From JBBQZO01 sp038207625 (lineage in GTDB: Bacteria; Pseudomonadota; Gammaproteobacteria; Burkholderiales; Burkholderiaceae_D), in contig JBBQZO010000018.1 in assembly GCA_038207625.1 (NCBI GenBank), positions 49,056-113,055 of the forward strand: a stretch of DNA of 64,000 nt, written 5' to 3'. Every line of letters starts with the position of its first letter. Positions within the stretch are counted from its first letter, which is position 1. Of this stretch, positions 32,471-41,513 are shown piece by piece. The position numbers and the translations under genes are program-made. The notes under the pieces are model-generated. The model ran no database searches and was not told the origin of the DNA. It saw only the letters and a list, made by a program, of their open reading frames with translations.

Positions 32471-33688
32471 TCATTTGGCGCCGGCTTCGAACCAGGCGCC
32501 GATCACCGCGCGTTCTTCCGGCGTGATCTGGGTCAGGTTTGCCAGCGGCATGGATTTGAGCTGCACGGCCTGCTGATAGATCTTGCCGGCGTGCTGGCGG
32601 ATCAACTCAGGCGTTTGCAACACCACACCGGCCGGCGCGGTGGCGAAGCCGGGCTGGGTCGGCGCGCTGGCATGGCAACTGACGCAGCGCTGGGTGATGA
32701 TGGACTGGACATGTCCGAAGTCGACGGCGGCCACCGGCGCGGCGCCCGCCTCGACTGCCACTTTGGCTGCCGGATGCGGCGCGATCGCCACCGCCACCGC
32801 CAACAGCAAGGCCACGCCGGCGGCCGGATAGCCCCATTGCACCTGGCCCTTGTGGCGCAGATTGAAGAAGTGGCGGATCAGCACGCCGGCGGCGATGATC
32901 GCGGCCAGCACCAGCCAGTTGTAGGCGTGGCTGTAGGTCATCGCGTAGTGGTTGCTGATCATGATGAACAGCACCGGCAACGTGAAGTAGTTGTTATGCA
33001 CGCTGCGCTGCTTGGCTTTCTGTCCGTGGATAGGGTCCGGAGCGCGCCCGCCCATCATCGCGGCGACCAGTTTGCGCTGGCCCGGGATGATCAGCATCAG
33101 CACATTGCCCACCATCATCGTGCCGATCATGGCGCCGACGTGGATGTAGGCCGCGCGCCCGCTGAGCAGTTTGGACAGCACGAAAGCCACCAGCACGATG
33201 AAGCAGAACATGATGATGCCAAACAGACCGTCGCGCTTGCCCAGCTTGGAGCGGCACAGCAGATCGTAGAAAACCCAGCCGGTGACCAGCGTGCCCAGAC
33301 CGATGGCGACCGCCTGCCAGCTCGACAGGTCGGCCACCGTTTTGTCGATCATCATCGCCTGCGCGTTGAAGTAGTAGACGATGGTCAGCAAACCAAAGCC
33401 TGACAGCCAGGTCGCGTAAGCTTCCCATTTGAACCAGTGCAGCTCGGCCGGCAGTTCGGGCGGCGACACCAGGTATTTTTGCGGATTGTAAAAGCCGCCC
33501 CCGTGCACGGCCCACAGCTCGCCAGAGACGCCCTTGTTGGCCAGGTCCGAGCCCGGCTTGGGCGGGCGAATGCTATTGTCGAGCCAGACGAAGTAGAACG
33601 AGGCGCCGATCCAGGCGATGCCAGTGATCAGATGCAACCAGCGCACCACGAGATTGAGCCAGTCCAGGCTGTATGCGAACATTTCCAT
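32471..33688 (-). CDS. puuD: Membrane-bound urate oxidase with cytochrome c domain
   Basis: A protein of 405 aa. The N-terminal part has about 8-9 membrane segments, starting LDWLNLVVRWLHLITGIAWIGASFYF and including ELHWFKWEAYATWLSGF, the marks of PuuD (DUF989). The C-terminal periplasmic domain is a cytochrome c with CVSCHAS as haem site and SMPL as likely methionine ligand. PuuD oxidises urate to 5-hydroxyisourate and passes electrons to the respiratory chain rather than making H2O2. GAGGAAGAC lies right before the ATG at 33688; the in-frame GTG upstream is less likely. The product is the substrate of the HIU hydrolase encoded at 45024-45377. Confidence 0.93.
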   Translation of the reverse strand: MEMFAYSLDWLNLVVRWLHLITGIAWIGASFYFVWLDNSIRPPKPGSDLANKGVSGELWAVHGGGFYNPQKYLVSPPELPAELHWFKWEAYATWLSGFGLLTIVYYFNAQAMMIDKTVADLSSWQAVAIGLGTLVTGWVFYDLLCRSKLGKRDGLFGIIMFCFIVLVAFVLSKLLSGRAAYIHVGAMIGTMMVGNVLMLIIPGQRKLVAAMMGGRAPDPIHGQKAKQRSVHNNYFTLPVLFIMISNHYAMTYSHAYNWLVLAAIIAAGVLIRHFFNLRHKGQVQWGYPAAGVALLLAVAVAIAPHPAAKVAVEAGAAPVAAVDFGHVQSIITQRCVSCHASAPTQPGFATAPAGVVLQTPELIRQHAGKIYQQAVQLKSMPLANLTQITPEERAVIGAWFEAGAK

Positions 33689-34008
33689 GTCTTCCTCACG
33701 ATAGAATTGAAACTCGTCTGCCACCGCGGGCTCTCCAGACGACGGGGATGGCTCCCCATGTGGCCGCGAACTGTAGACAGCTCCGCTGCGACCGATTTGA
33801 ACAACAAGACGCGCGCCCCCGCCCTGCCCTTTGCCCGGTGTAACCCCGGATTGCCTGGCCTGCGAATGACGCTATTTCCGCCAGTGCTAATGCATCTGCG
33901 TGGCAGCTGCGGACGTGGCGGGAAGTGAACACACGATAAACAAAATTGTGGCGCTCCTCATGCGACCTGGCGTATATTAAAAATAGCTAAATCGTTATAG
34001 ACCTCGCC
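33689..34008. other. Divergent control region between puuD and lysR
   Basis: No gene is supported. The right part (33930-34000) is A/T-rich and holds TATATT at 33973-33978 and TTATAG just before the lysR ATG, but no well-spaced -35. LysR sites (T-N11-A) are too loose to place with confidence. The region must hold both promoters. Confidence 0.45.
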
Positions 34009-34947
34009 ATGGCCCACCTGCCCGACCACCTCGACATCCACCTGATCCGCATCCTGTACCTGCTGCTGTGCGAGCGTAACGTCTCGCGCGTGGCGCTCAA
34101 ATTGAACCAGCCGCAGCCGTCGATTTCAGCCTCGCTGCGCAAGCTGCGCGAGCTGACCGGCGACCCGTTGCTGGTGCGCGGCGGGCGCGGCATGGTGCCG
34201 ACCCAGCATGGTGAGAGCCTGAAAACACCGGCCAAGCGCATCCTCGACGAGGTCGATCGGCTGTTCCTGCGCAAACTGCCGTTTGCGCCGCAGGAGGAAA
34301 GCCGCACCTTCCACATCGCCGCGCCCGACTACCTCGACATCCAGTTCCTGCCCAGCCTGGTGGCGCGGCTGCGGCGCGAGTCGCCCAAGAGCCGGGTGGT
34401 GATCCACAGTCTGGGCACGGGAGTCGACTACGTGCGCATGCTGTCAGACGGCGAGCTCGACCTGTTGATCGCCAACTGGGACGAGCCGCCCGAACACCTG
34501 CACCTGTCCAAGCTGTTCGAGGACCCGATCGTGTGCGCGATGCGCGCCGACAATCCCTACGCCAAGCGCACCGGCTCGGGCGACATGACGGTGGCCGAAT
34601 ATCTGGCGCTGCCCCATGTGGCGCCCTCGCCCATGCTGCCGGGCAACCACGGCGTCATCGACAGTTATCTGGCGCAGCACGGCATGCAGCGCAATGTGAT
34701 GGTCGAATCGGCGTATTTTGGCCTGATGCCGCACATGTTGACCCAGACCGACCTGGTGCTGACAACGGGCCGGCAGTACCTGCGCTTTTACGAGCGTAAC
34801 CTGCCGATCAAGACGTTTTCGGTGCCGATCAAGTTTCCGCCGATGCGCTTCTACCAGCTGTGGCATGAGCGTGTGCATGCCGCGCCCGAGCACAAATGGC
34901 TGCGCGATCAGGTCAGCGCCGCCGCCACCGCGCTGATCATCAAGTGA
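34009..34947 (+). CDS. LysR-family regulator divergent from puuD
   Basis: A protein of 312 aa. The helix-turn-helix lies in residues 9-65 (LIRILYLLLCERNVSRVALKLNQPQPSISASLRKLRELTGDPLLVRG). The effector domain (HIAAPDYLDIQFLPSLVARL, DLLIANWDEPPEHLHLSKLFED) resembles the NodD/NahR/LinR-like branch. It reads away from puuD, the common LysR layout, so it most likely controls the puuD-lyase operon and perhaps the permease. The effector could be urate, a breakdown product of it, or the lyase substrate. It is also upstream of tctCBA, 516 bp away, which it might control less directly. Confidence 0.9.
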   Translation: MAHLPDHLDIHLIRILYLLLCERNVSRVALKLNQPQPSISASLRKLRELTGDPLLVRGGRGMVPTQHGESLKTPAKRILDEVDRLFLRKLPFAPQEESRTFHIAAPDYLDIQFLPSLVARLRRESPKSRVVIHSLGTGVDYVRMLSDGELDLLIANWDEPPEHLHLSKLFEDPIVCAMRADNPYAKRTGSGDMTVAEYLALPHVAPSPMLPGNHGVIDSYLAQHGMQRNVMVESAYFGLMPHMLTQTDLVLTTGRQYLRFYERNLPIKTFSVPIKFPPMRFYQLWHERVHAAPEHKWLRDQVSAAATALIIK

Positions 34948-35352
34948 GCATGCGCACGCCCACCACGCCCACCATCGCATAACGCTGCCGACCGCGTCGG
35001 TGCCGTTCTGACCAACCGGCAAACAAGCGCCACGCCGCGAGAGAATGCGGCGCGTATGGAAGGCCCGCGACGCCGATCGCCGCCCTGCGCATGCGCGCCC
35101 CCCTCACCGCCCTGCATGGTCGGCCGGTATCTCATCGCCCACCGCCCCGCATTGCCGACCGGCATTTGCGCAACCACCGCTTCGCATTGCCGGCCGGTGT
35201 CGCCTCGTCCATCCCATCGACGCCACGTTTCGCCGTGCTAAGTCGCGCGCATAAAGTGCCGGACCACAGGGCGAACGGGCAGCCACAATCGGGCCAGATA
35301 TATTGCCTGAGTCGCAATAAATAAATTGTCAGCTTGCAAAGCAAAAGGTGGA
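34948..35352. other. Intergenic region with 35-bp period repeats
   Basis: No gene is supported; the open frames are short and proline/arginine-rich. The middle holds three imperfect 35-bp tandem units (listed separately). The last 60 bp become A/T-rich and lead into the tctC promoter. Confidence 0.5.
35114..35218. repeat. Three imperfect 35-bp tandem repeats
   Basis: Units begin at 35114, 35149 and 35184 with GCATGGTCGGCCGGTATC, GCATTGCCGACCGGCATT and GCATTGCCGGCCGGTGTC. Each start is exactly 35 bp after the last. The second half of each unit is less well kept but shares a caccgc-like stretch between units 1 and 2. The centre of each unit is CGRCCGG, a short near-palindrome. This could be decayed satellite DNA or repeated protein sites. 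Confidence 0.6.
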
Positions 35353-35381
35353 TTGACAGAAGCTGTTGCGTCTAGGATACT
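35353..35381 (+). promoter_or_regulatory. tctCBA promoter
   Basis: TTGACA (35353-35358), 17 bp, GATACT (35376-35381). Predicted start near 35388, giving a 76-nt leader to the tctC TTG codon. No clear operator dyad is seen around it. Confidence 0.75.
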
Positions 35382-35463
35382 CCTGCGCACGTGATAAATT
35401 CCACATGCTTGTTTTTTGTTACATGTCCCTTGTTCCGCTATTTCCCCTCAAAGGAGCTCTATC

Positions 35464-36465
35464 TTGGCATTATTTAAACTTAAACGTTTCCTGCCTGCCA
35501 TCTCGGCGATCGCCTTGCTGTGCCACGCGTCGATGAGCTATGCCGCCTGGCAACCGACCAAGACCGTCGAGTTTATCGTTCCGGCCGGCACCGGCGGGGG
35601 CGCCGATCAAATGGCCCGCCTGATTCAAGGGATTATTACCAAGAACAAGCTGATGAAGGCCCCGCTGGTGGTGGTCAATAAATCGGGCGGCGCCGGCGCC
35701 GACGGTTTCCTCGATATCAAGAACAGCAAGGCCGATCCGCACAAGATCATCATCACCTTGTCGAACATCTTCACCACGCCACTGGCCACTGGCGTGCCCT
35801 TCAACTGGAAAGACATGACGCCGGTGGCGATGTTGGCGCTCGACGAATTTGTGCTGTGGGTCAATGCGGATACACCGTACAAGACGGCGCGCGAGTATCT
35901 GACTGCCGTGAAAAGCGCGGGCGGCAAGTTGAAAATGGGCGGCACCGGTTCGCGCCAGGAAGACCAGATCATCACTGCGCTGATCGAAAAAGCCAGCGGC
36001 GATAAATTCATCTACATCCCGTACAAAGGCGGCGGTGAAGTGGCCGTCCAATTGGTGGGCAAGCACGTTGATTCGACGGTCAACAATCCGATCGAAGCGG
36101 TCGCACAATGGCGCGGCAGCAAACTGCGTCCGCTGTGCGTGTTTGACAGCAAACGCATGCCGTACAGCGAAAAGATCGCCGACAAATCCTGGGGCGACAT
36201 CCCGACCTGCAAGGAAAGCGGTCTGGACGTGTCGTACCTGATGATGCGCGGTATTTTCATGCCACCGGGCGTGAGCGCCGAGCAAACCGATTTTTACGTC
36301 GCGCTGATGCAAAAAGTGCGCGCCACGCCTGAATGGAAAAAATTCATGGAAGAAGGCGCCTTTAACCAGGTGTTCATGTCCGGCACCGATTACGTGCGCT
36401 GGGTCGCGGCGGAAGATATTCGTCACCGCCTGTTGATGCAAGAAGCCGGTTTCATCGCGAAATAA
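35464..36465 (+). CDS. tctC: Tripartite tricarboxylate transporter, periplasmic binding protein
   Basis: A protein of 333 aa in the Bug/TctC family. A signal peptide (LFKLKRFLPAISAIALLCHASMSYA) is followed by the typical start of the mature protein WQPTKTVEFIVPAGTGGGADQMARLIQ. Later marks are VVNKSGGAGADGFLDI and YIPYKGGGEVAVQLVGKHV. It binds a carboxylate in the periplasm and hands it to TctAB. The start is a TTG at 35464: AAGGAG lies 7 bases before it and the signal peptide begins there, while longer in-frame starts spoil it. The ligand cannot be read from sequence; TctC homologues bind citrate, glutarate, aromatic acids and others. Confidence 0.92.
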   Translation: MALFKLKRFLPAISAIALLCHASMSYAAWQPTKTVEFIVPAGTGGGADQMARLIQGIITKNKLMKAPLVVVNKSGGAGADGFLDIKNSKADPHKIIITLSNIFTTPLATGVPFNWKDMTPVAMLALDEFVLWVNADTPYKTAREYLTAVKSAGGKLKMGGTGSRQEDQIITALIEKASGDKFIYIPYKGGGEVAVQLVGKHVDSTVNNPIEAVAQWRGSKLRPLCVFDSKRMPYSEKIADKSWGDIPTCKESGLDVSYLMMRGIFMPPGVSAEQTDFYVALMQKVRATPEWKKFMEEGAFNQVFMSGTDYVRWVAAEDIRHRLLMQEAGFIAK

Positions 36466-36578
36466 GCGTCAACATCGAACGACGATGGGATGGACGGGAG
36501 CGCGTGCCTCGCCGCGCGCGATGTCGTCCAAGGTAATCCCGATTGTCTTGCCAAATTACTTTTTGCTGGAATCAAAGC

Positions 36579-37088
36579 ATGAACGATGAAAATCAAGCAA
36601 GCGCGCAAGCCGACAGCGCCGTATCAACCCGCACCGTCGAAGTGATCGTCGCTGCTTTTTTCCTGGTATTGGGCGCCTTGGTGATGTGGGACAGTGCGCG
36701 CATCGGTGCGGGCTGGGGCATTGATGGACCGGAAACGGGCTGCTTTCCGTTCTTTGTGTCGCTATTCATGGTGCTGGCCACCTGTGCCAACCTGATTAGC
36801 GTATTTCGCACCAAGTCCGGTCAATCATTTGTTTCCAAAGTTGAACTGCGCCCCGTGCTGGCGATTTTTTTCCCCTGCCTGGTGTACTTGGCGGTGATGC
36901 AGTTTCTGGGGATTTACGTGGCCTCGGCCATCTTCATCATCGGCTTCATGCGCTGGCAGGGAAAATACAGTTACCTCAAGGCTAGCGTATGCGGCATCGG
37001 CGTCGTCGTCGTGCTGTTTTTGATGTTTGAAGTGTTCTTCAAAGTGCCGCTGATCAAAGGCCCGCTTGAGGCAATGCTGGGTTACTAA
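36579..37088 (+). CDS. tctB: Tripartite tricarboxylate transporter, small membrane subunit
   Basis: A protein of 169 aa with four membrane helices and a short N-terminal tail. The family pattern (DUF1468) is seen in VEVIVAAFFLVLGALVMWDSARIGAGWGIDGPETGCFPFFVSLFM and in the closing VLFLMFEVFFKVPLIKGPLEAMLGY. It pairs with TctA in the inner membrane. It lies 113 bp after tctC and 32 bp before tctA, in one operon. Confidence 0.9.
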   Translation: MNDENQASAQADSAVSTRTVEVIVAAFFLVLGALVMWDSARIGAGWGIDGPETGCFPFFVSLFMVLATCANLISVFRTKSGQSFVSKVELRPVLAIFFPCLVYLAVMQFLGIYVASAIFIIGFMRWQGKYSYLKASVCGIGVVVVLFLMFEVFFKVPLIKGPLEAMLGY

Positions 37089-37120
37089 ATTACCGGTCAC
37101 AGGATAATAAAGAGAATCAT

Positions 37121-38644
37121 ATGGACGAAATTCAAGCACTGATGCAGGGCTTTTCCGTCGCGCTGACGCCGATCAATATCGTGCTGATGTTTATCGGCAT
37201 TATCCTAGGCGTGTTGATCGGCGTGTTGCCGGGCCTGGGCGGCGCGAACGGCGTGGCGATCCTGCTGCCGCTGACCTTCAGCATGAATCCCACGTCGGCG
37301 ATCATCATGCTCTCGTGCATCTACTGGGGCGCCTTGTTTGGCGGAGCAATCACCTCGATCCTATTTAATATTCCGGGCGAACCATGGTCGGTGGCGACGA
37401 CGTTTGACGGCTATCCGATGGCGCAGCGGGGTGAAGCCGGCACGGCGCTGACGGCCGCCTTCACGTCCTCGTTTGTTGGCGCCCTGGTGGCCGTGGTGAT
37501 GATCACGTTCACGGCACCGCTGGTGGCGCGCTTCGCCTTGAAGTTCGGGCCGCCTGAATTTTTCGCCGTGCAATTATTAACCTTTTGCAGTTTTGTCGGG
37601 ATGAGCAAAGGTGCGCCGTGGAAGACGCTGGCCGCCATGTTCCTCGGCTTCACGCTGGCCGCGATCGGCATGGACAATGTCACCGGTCAATTGCGCCTGA
37701 CCTTCGGCTTCGAGCCCTTGATGAAGGGTTTCGATTTCCTCATCGCCGTCATCGGCCTGTTTGGCATCGGCGAAATCCTGTTGACGATGGAAGAAGGCCT
37801 GGCCTTCCAGGGCAAATCGGCGCGCATCGACCGCCAGGTGGTCATTGCCACCTGGAAGAAGCTGCCCAGCTACTGGCTCACCTATGTGCGCAGTGCCATC
37901 GTCGGCTGCTGGATGGGGATCACCCCGGGCGGCGCGACACCGGCTTCGTTCATGGGTTATGGGATTGCCAAGCGCTTCTCGCGCAACCCGACGCAGTTTG
38001 GCAAAGGCAATCTCGAAGGCGTGATTGCGCCGGAAACGGCCGCTCACGCGGCGGGCACGGCGGCGCTGCTGCCGATGCTGACGCTGGGCATTCCCGGTTC
38101 GCCGACCGCCGCCGTGCTGCTGGGAGGCTTGCTGGTGTGGGGCTTGCAACCTGGCCCGCTGCTGTTTGTTGAGCAAAAGGACTTTGTCTGGGGCCTGATT
38201 GCCAGTATGTATCTGGGCAATATCGCCGGCCTGATCGTCGTGTTGTTGACGGTGCCCTGGTTCGCGGCGATTCTGCGCATCCCGTTTTCCATCATCGCCC
38301 CGGTGATCCTGGTCATTTGCGCCGTTGGCGCCTACACCGTGCACAGTTCGATGTTCGACGTGTGGCTGATGCTGGCCTTCGGCATCATGGGATACGTGTT
38401 CAAGAAACTCGATTATCCGATGGCCCCGCTGGTGCTGGCGCTGGTGCTGGGCGACATGGCGGAAAACGCCTTCCGCCAATCCCTGCTCGGTTCGAGCGGC
38501 AGTTTGCTGGTGTTTGTCAACACGCCGCTGGTGGCCACCATCACCGGCATCGCGATGCTGATGCTGTTCGGCGCGCCGGTGGCGCGTATGTTGGGCAGCG
38601 GCGTAGCATTGGTGCGCGGCACGCCGCGCTTGCACGCCGAATAG
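37121..38644 (+). CDS. tctA: Tripartite tricarboxylate transporter, large membrane subunit
   Basis: A protein of 507 aa with about 12 membrane segments. Family signatures are LGVLIGVLPGLGGANGVAILLPLTF, YWGALFGGAITSILFNIPGEPWS, and the second repeat GITPGGATPASFMGYGIAKRFSRNP with LPMLTLGIPGSPTAAVLLGGL. It forms the ion-driven channel for the substrate delivered by TctC. It is the last gene of the operon; a perfect 11-bp hairpin follows, shared with the convergent arsA. Confidence 0.94.
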   Translation: MDEIQALMQGFSVALTPINIVLMFIGIILGVLIGVLPGLGGANGVAILLPLTFSMNPTSAIIMLSCIYWGALFGGAITSILFNIPGEPWSVATTFDGYPMAQRGEAGTALTAAFTSSFVGALVAVVMITFTAPLVARFALKFGPPEFFAVQLLTFCSFVGMSKGAPWKTLAAMFLGFTLAAIGMDNVTGQLRLTFGFEPLMKGFDFLIAVIGLFGIGEILLTMEEGLAFQGKSARIDRQVVIATWKKLPSYWLTYVRSAIVGCWMGITPGGATPASFMGYGIAKRFSRNPTQFGKGNLEGVIAPETAAHAAGTAALLPMLTLGIPGSPTAAVLLGGLLVWGLQPGPLLFVEQKDFVWGLIASMYLGNIAGLIVVLLTVPWFAAILRIPFSIIAPVILVICAVGAYTVHSSMFDVWLMLAFGIMGYVFKKLDYPMAPLVLALVLGDMAENAFRQSLLGSSGSLLVFVNTPLVATITGIAMLMLFGAPVARMLGSGVALVRGTPRLHAE

Positions 38645-38653
38645 GTATGCTTG

Positions 38654-38679
38654 AGCGCTGGCGCGGCTGCGCCAGCGCT
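38654..38679. terminator. Bidirectional hairpin between tctA and arsA
   Basis: AGCGCTGGCGC (38654-38664) and GCGCCAGCGCT (38669-38679) form a perfect 11-bp stem with a 4-nt loop. It starts 9 bp after the tctA stop and 38 bp from the arsA stop on the other strand. No long T run on either side. Confidence 0.7.
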
Positions 38680-38717
38680 TCGCAGTGGGCGCATGTTGGC
38701 GGTGCGCGGCGGCGTTT

Positions 38718-40514
38718 TCAGCGCGCTTTTCCCGCCTCACACAAGGCCGCCAGGCGCGCCACACCGACCGGTTCCTCGGCCTGCATCGGCACCACCGCAT
38801 AGCGCCGGGCATGCTGGCCGGCGACCAAGGCGATCTGGGCCAGTTCATTGCGGGCGCGCTGGCGCAGCAAGCCAGATTGCGGATTGGCCGCGCTCAGGCT
38901 GTTGTTGACGATCCAGGCCCACGGTTCAATACCGGCGCGGCGCAATTCATCCTGCAGGCTGGCCGCTTCGAGCACCGGCGTCGTTTCGGCCAGCGTGACA
39001 ATGAGCACCTTGGTCTGCTGCGGATCTTGCAGTTGCATCATCGGCGTGCTGAAGTGCATTTGCGTATCCTGCATCTGGCGCGCCACCTCGCGATGGTAGG
39101 CACCGGTTGCGTCCAACAACAGCAAGGTGTGGCCGGTCGGCGCCGTGTCCATCACGACAAATTTCTTGCCCGCCTCGCGGATGACGCGCGAGAACGCCTG
39201 GAACACGGCGATTTCTTCGGTGCAGGGAGAGCGCAAGTCTTCTTCGAGCAGCGCGCGGCCGGCCGCGTCCAGATTCTTGCCCTTCGTTTCCAGCACATGC
39301 TGGCGATAACGTTCAGTTTCGCTGTGCGGATCGATGCGGCTGATGGCCAAGTGCGCCAGGCTGCCATCGAGGGTTTGTGCCAGATGCGCGGCCGGGTCGG
39401 ACGTCGTCAGGTGCACCTCGTGGCCGCGCTGGGCCAGCGCCACCGCGATGGCGGCCGCCAGCGTCGTCTTGCCGACGCCGCCCTTGCCCATCAGCATGAT
39501 CAGGCCATGCCCGTTTTGGCCGATCTCGTCGACCAGGCCAGCCAGCGCGGGCGCGTCGAGCGCCACCACGGGAGCCTCGTCGCTGGCAGGGGCGTGCGGG
39601 CCAAGCAAACTGCGCAAGGCCGCCAGCCCAACCAGATTGAAAGGCTTGAGCTCGACGCGGTCCAGCGGCAAGTTGCTCAGTGAGGCGGGCAGCTGCGCCA
39701 GCGCCGCGCGCTCGCGCGCATACACCGCCGCCGCCAGCCGGTCGTGCGCCGCCTCGCGCTCGGGCAGGATGCCGTTGATGACCAGGTATTGCTGCGTCAA
39801 GCCGATCGCGCTCAGTTCATCATGCGTGCGGGCCGCCTCGCGCAGCGTGGCCACTTGCGCGCGCGCCACCAGAATCAGGCGGGTGCGCACCGGGTCCGAC
39901 AAGGCGCCCACGGCGGCATGGTAGCGCTCGCGCTGTTTCTGCAAGCCGGCCAAGGGCCCCAGGCAGGAAGCGTCGCCCTTGCCGTCGTCGAGAAAATCGT
40001 CCCATGCGCCGGGCAGCTGCAGCAGCCGGATCGTGTGGCCGGTGGGCGCCGTGTCGAACACGATATGGTCGTAGCTGGCGATCAGCGCGGGGTCGGTCAG
40101 CAAGGCGGTGAATTCATCGAAGGCGGCGATTTCGGTCGTGCAGGCGCCCGACAGTTGCTCTTCGATGTGTTTCACGACCGCCTCCGGCAAGACGCCGCGC
40201 ACCGGGCCGACGATCCTGTCGCGGTACAGCTGGGCGGCGGCCTGCGGGTCGATCTCCAGAGCCGACAGGCCGGGCACGTCGGCCACCGCAGTGATCTGGT
40301 TGCCGATCGCCAGACCAAACACCTGCGCGAGGTTGGAGGCCGGATCGGTGCTGACGATCAGCACGCGCTTGCCCTGGTCGGCCAGCAGCACCGCGTGGGC
40401 GCAGGCCAGCGAGGTCTTGCCGACGCCGCCCTTGCCGGTAAAGAACAGGAACGGCGGCGCTTGATCCAGAAAGCGCAAAGCGCCGGCGACGCCCGGCCGC
40501 TGCGTCGTCAACAT
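38718..40514 (-). CDS. arsA: Arsenite-stimulated ATPase
   Basis: A protein of 598 aa built from two similar ATPase halves. The first P-loop is TGKGGVGKTS (K33), the second LMGKGGVGKTTLAAAIA. DTAPTGHTIRLLQLPGAW and DTAPTGHTLLLLDATGAY are the signal-transduction motifs. Cysteines in GACTTEI, GDASCLGP and SPCTEEIAVF correspond to the three metalloid-binding cysteines of ArsA. ArsA normally docks on ArsB to pump As(III)/Sb(III). No arsB or acr3 is in the window. The start at 40514 overlaps arsD by 7 bases, so the two are translationally coupled. It is the last gene of arsR-I-C-D-A. Confidence 0.95.
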   Translation of the reverse strand: MLTTQRPGVAGALRFLDQAPPFLFFTGKGGVGKTSLACAHAVLLADQGKRVLIVSTDPASNLAQVFGLAIGNQITAVADVPGLSALEIDPQAAAQLYRDRIVGPVRGVLPEAVVKHIEEQLSGACTTEIAAFDEFTALLTDPALIASYDHIVFDTAPTGHTIRLLQLPGAWDDFLDDGKGDASCLGPLAGLQKQRERYHAAVGALSDPVRTRLILVARAQVATLREAARTHDELSAIGLTQQYLVINGILPEREAAHDRLAAAVYARERAALAQLPASLSNLPLDRVELKPFNLVGLAALRSLLGPHAPASDEAPVVALDAPALAGLVDEIGQNGHGLIMLMGKGGVGKTTLAAAIAVALAQRGHEVHLTTSDPAAHLAQTLDGSLAHLAISRIDPHSETERYRQHVLETKGKNLDAAGRALLEEDLRSPCTEEIAVFQAFSRVIREAGKKFVVMDTAPTGHTLLLLDATGAYHREVARQMQDTQMHFSTPMMQLQDPQQTKVLIVTLAETTPVLEAASLQDELRRAGIEPWAWIVNNSLSAANPQSGLLRQRARNELAQIALVAGQHARRYAVVPMQAEEPVGVARLAALCEAGKAR

Positions 40515-40867
40515 TTTGCACCGCCGCAGCAACCCGACGCAGGCTTGCTGTCAGCGGGCGTCAGTGAGATGGCGGCCCAGCGCGCCAGTTCGGCGCGCTG
40601 CGGATAACGCCCCGCCAGCGCGATTTCGCCATCGACGAGTATCACAGGCAAGGCGTCCGCCCCGGAGCGTTCCAGGAAACGCTTCACCGGCGCGCTATCG
40701 GCAAACGCCATCGGCTGCTGGGCAAGATTGAAGCGTTCGATGTGCGCCCCATTGTTCCTGGCCCAGTCGATATCGGCCGCAAAGTCGACCAGCAATTGGT
40801 CCACATCGACGCCGCACACGCCGCTGCTGCAGCACAGCGCCGGATCAAAAATTTGTATGTTCGTCAT
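40508..40867 (-). CDS. arsD: Arsenite metallochaperone
   Basis: A protein of 119 aa. The metalloid-binding cysteines are C12, C13 and C18 in DPALCCSSGVCG. A thioredoxin-like fold follows (LPVILVDGEIALAGRYPQRAELARW), and the C-terminus has an extra SGCCGGAKC cluster. ArsD passes As(III) to ArsA and raises its affinity. The start at 40867 is chosen by the family start TNIQIFDPALCC and a GGGGCG ribosome site; the upstream extension overlaps arsC and is not expected. It lies 91 bp after arsC and overlaps arsA. Confidence 0.94.
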   Translation of the reverse strand: MTNIQIFDPALCCSSGVCGVDVDQLLVDFAADIDWARNNGAHIERFNLAQQPMAFADSAPVKRFLERSGADALPVILVDGEIALAGRYPQRAELARWAAISLTPADSKPASGCCGGAKC

Positions 40868-40958
40868 GCTGTCGCCCCGTTTCAGTAAGAAGATAAATCC
40901 ATCATAAGCGCGCGCCGGTGCGCACGCTTCAACTTGCGCGCATCCCAAGCGCGATGGT

Positions 40959-41459
40959 TCACGCGGCTGTCGCGCCAATGTCGCGAACCTTTTGCGCCAG
41001 CGTATTTTTTTCCAGCAAAGGTATCGGCAAACTCAGGAAAATGTTGATGCGCGCCATGATCTGACGAAACACCTGGTGGAACAGCGCGCGCTTGTCCTCG
41101 TCGCTGCCCACGGCGGCGGCCGGATCTTCAAAACCCCAGTGCGCCGAAATTGGGTGGCCCGGCCAGTACGGGCAGGTTTCACCGGCCGCGTTATCGCACA
41201 CGGTGATGATGAAGTCCATGTGCGGCGCGTCCGGCGCGCCGAACTCGTCCCAGCTCTTGCTGCGCAGGCCATCGAGTGGATAGCCGGTCGCTTTGACCTG
41301 CTCGATTGCATACGGATTGACGGTGCCGCCCGGCTGGCTGCCGGCCGAGTAGCCACGAAACCGCCCTTTGCTCATGGTGCTGATCAAGGCCTCGGCCATG
41401 ATGCTGCGCGCCGAATTGCCGGTACACAGGAACAGCACGTTATACACTTTCTCGCTCAT
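40959..41459 (-). CDS. arsC: Arsenate reductase, thioredoxin-coupled LMW-phosphatase type
   Basis: A protein of 166 aa. The P-loop is C12-TGNSARS (LFLCTGNSARSIMAEAL), and the redox relay cysteines are C88 and C96 (ITVCDNAAGETCPYWPG). This is the layout of the S. aureus/B. subtilis type, not the glutaredoxin-linked ArsC of E. coli plasmids. It reduces As(V) to As(III). It lies 54 bp after arsI and 91 bp before arsD. The C-terminal helix (FRQIMARINIFLSLPIPLLEK) is typical for proteobacterial members. Confidence 0.95.
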   Translation of the reverse strand: MSEKVYNVLFLCTGNSARSIMAEALISTMSKGRFRGYSAGSQPGGTVNPYAIEQVKATGYPLDGLRSKSWDEFGAPDAPHMDFIITVCDNAAGETCPYWPGHPISAHWGFEDPAAAVGSDEDKRALFHQVFRQIMARINIFLSLPIPLLEKNTLAQKVRDIGATAA

Positions 41460-41513
41460 CGATTACTCCTCAGTTTAAACATGCATCAGGGTGCCGCTTG
41501 GCAGTCATTGAGA

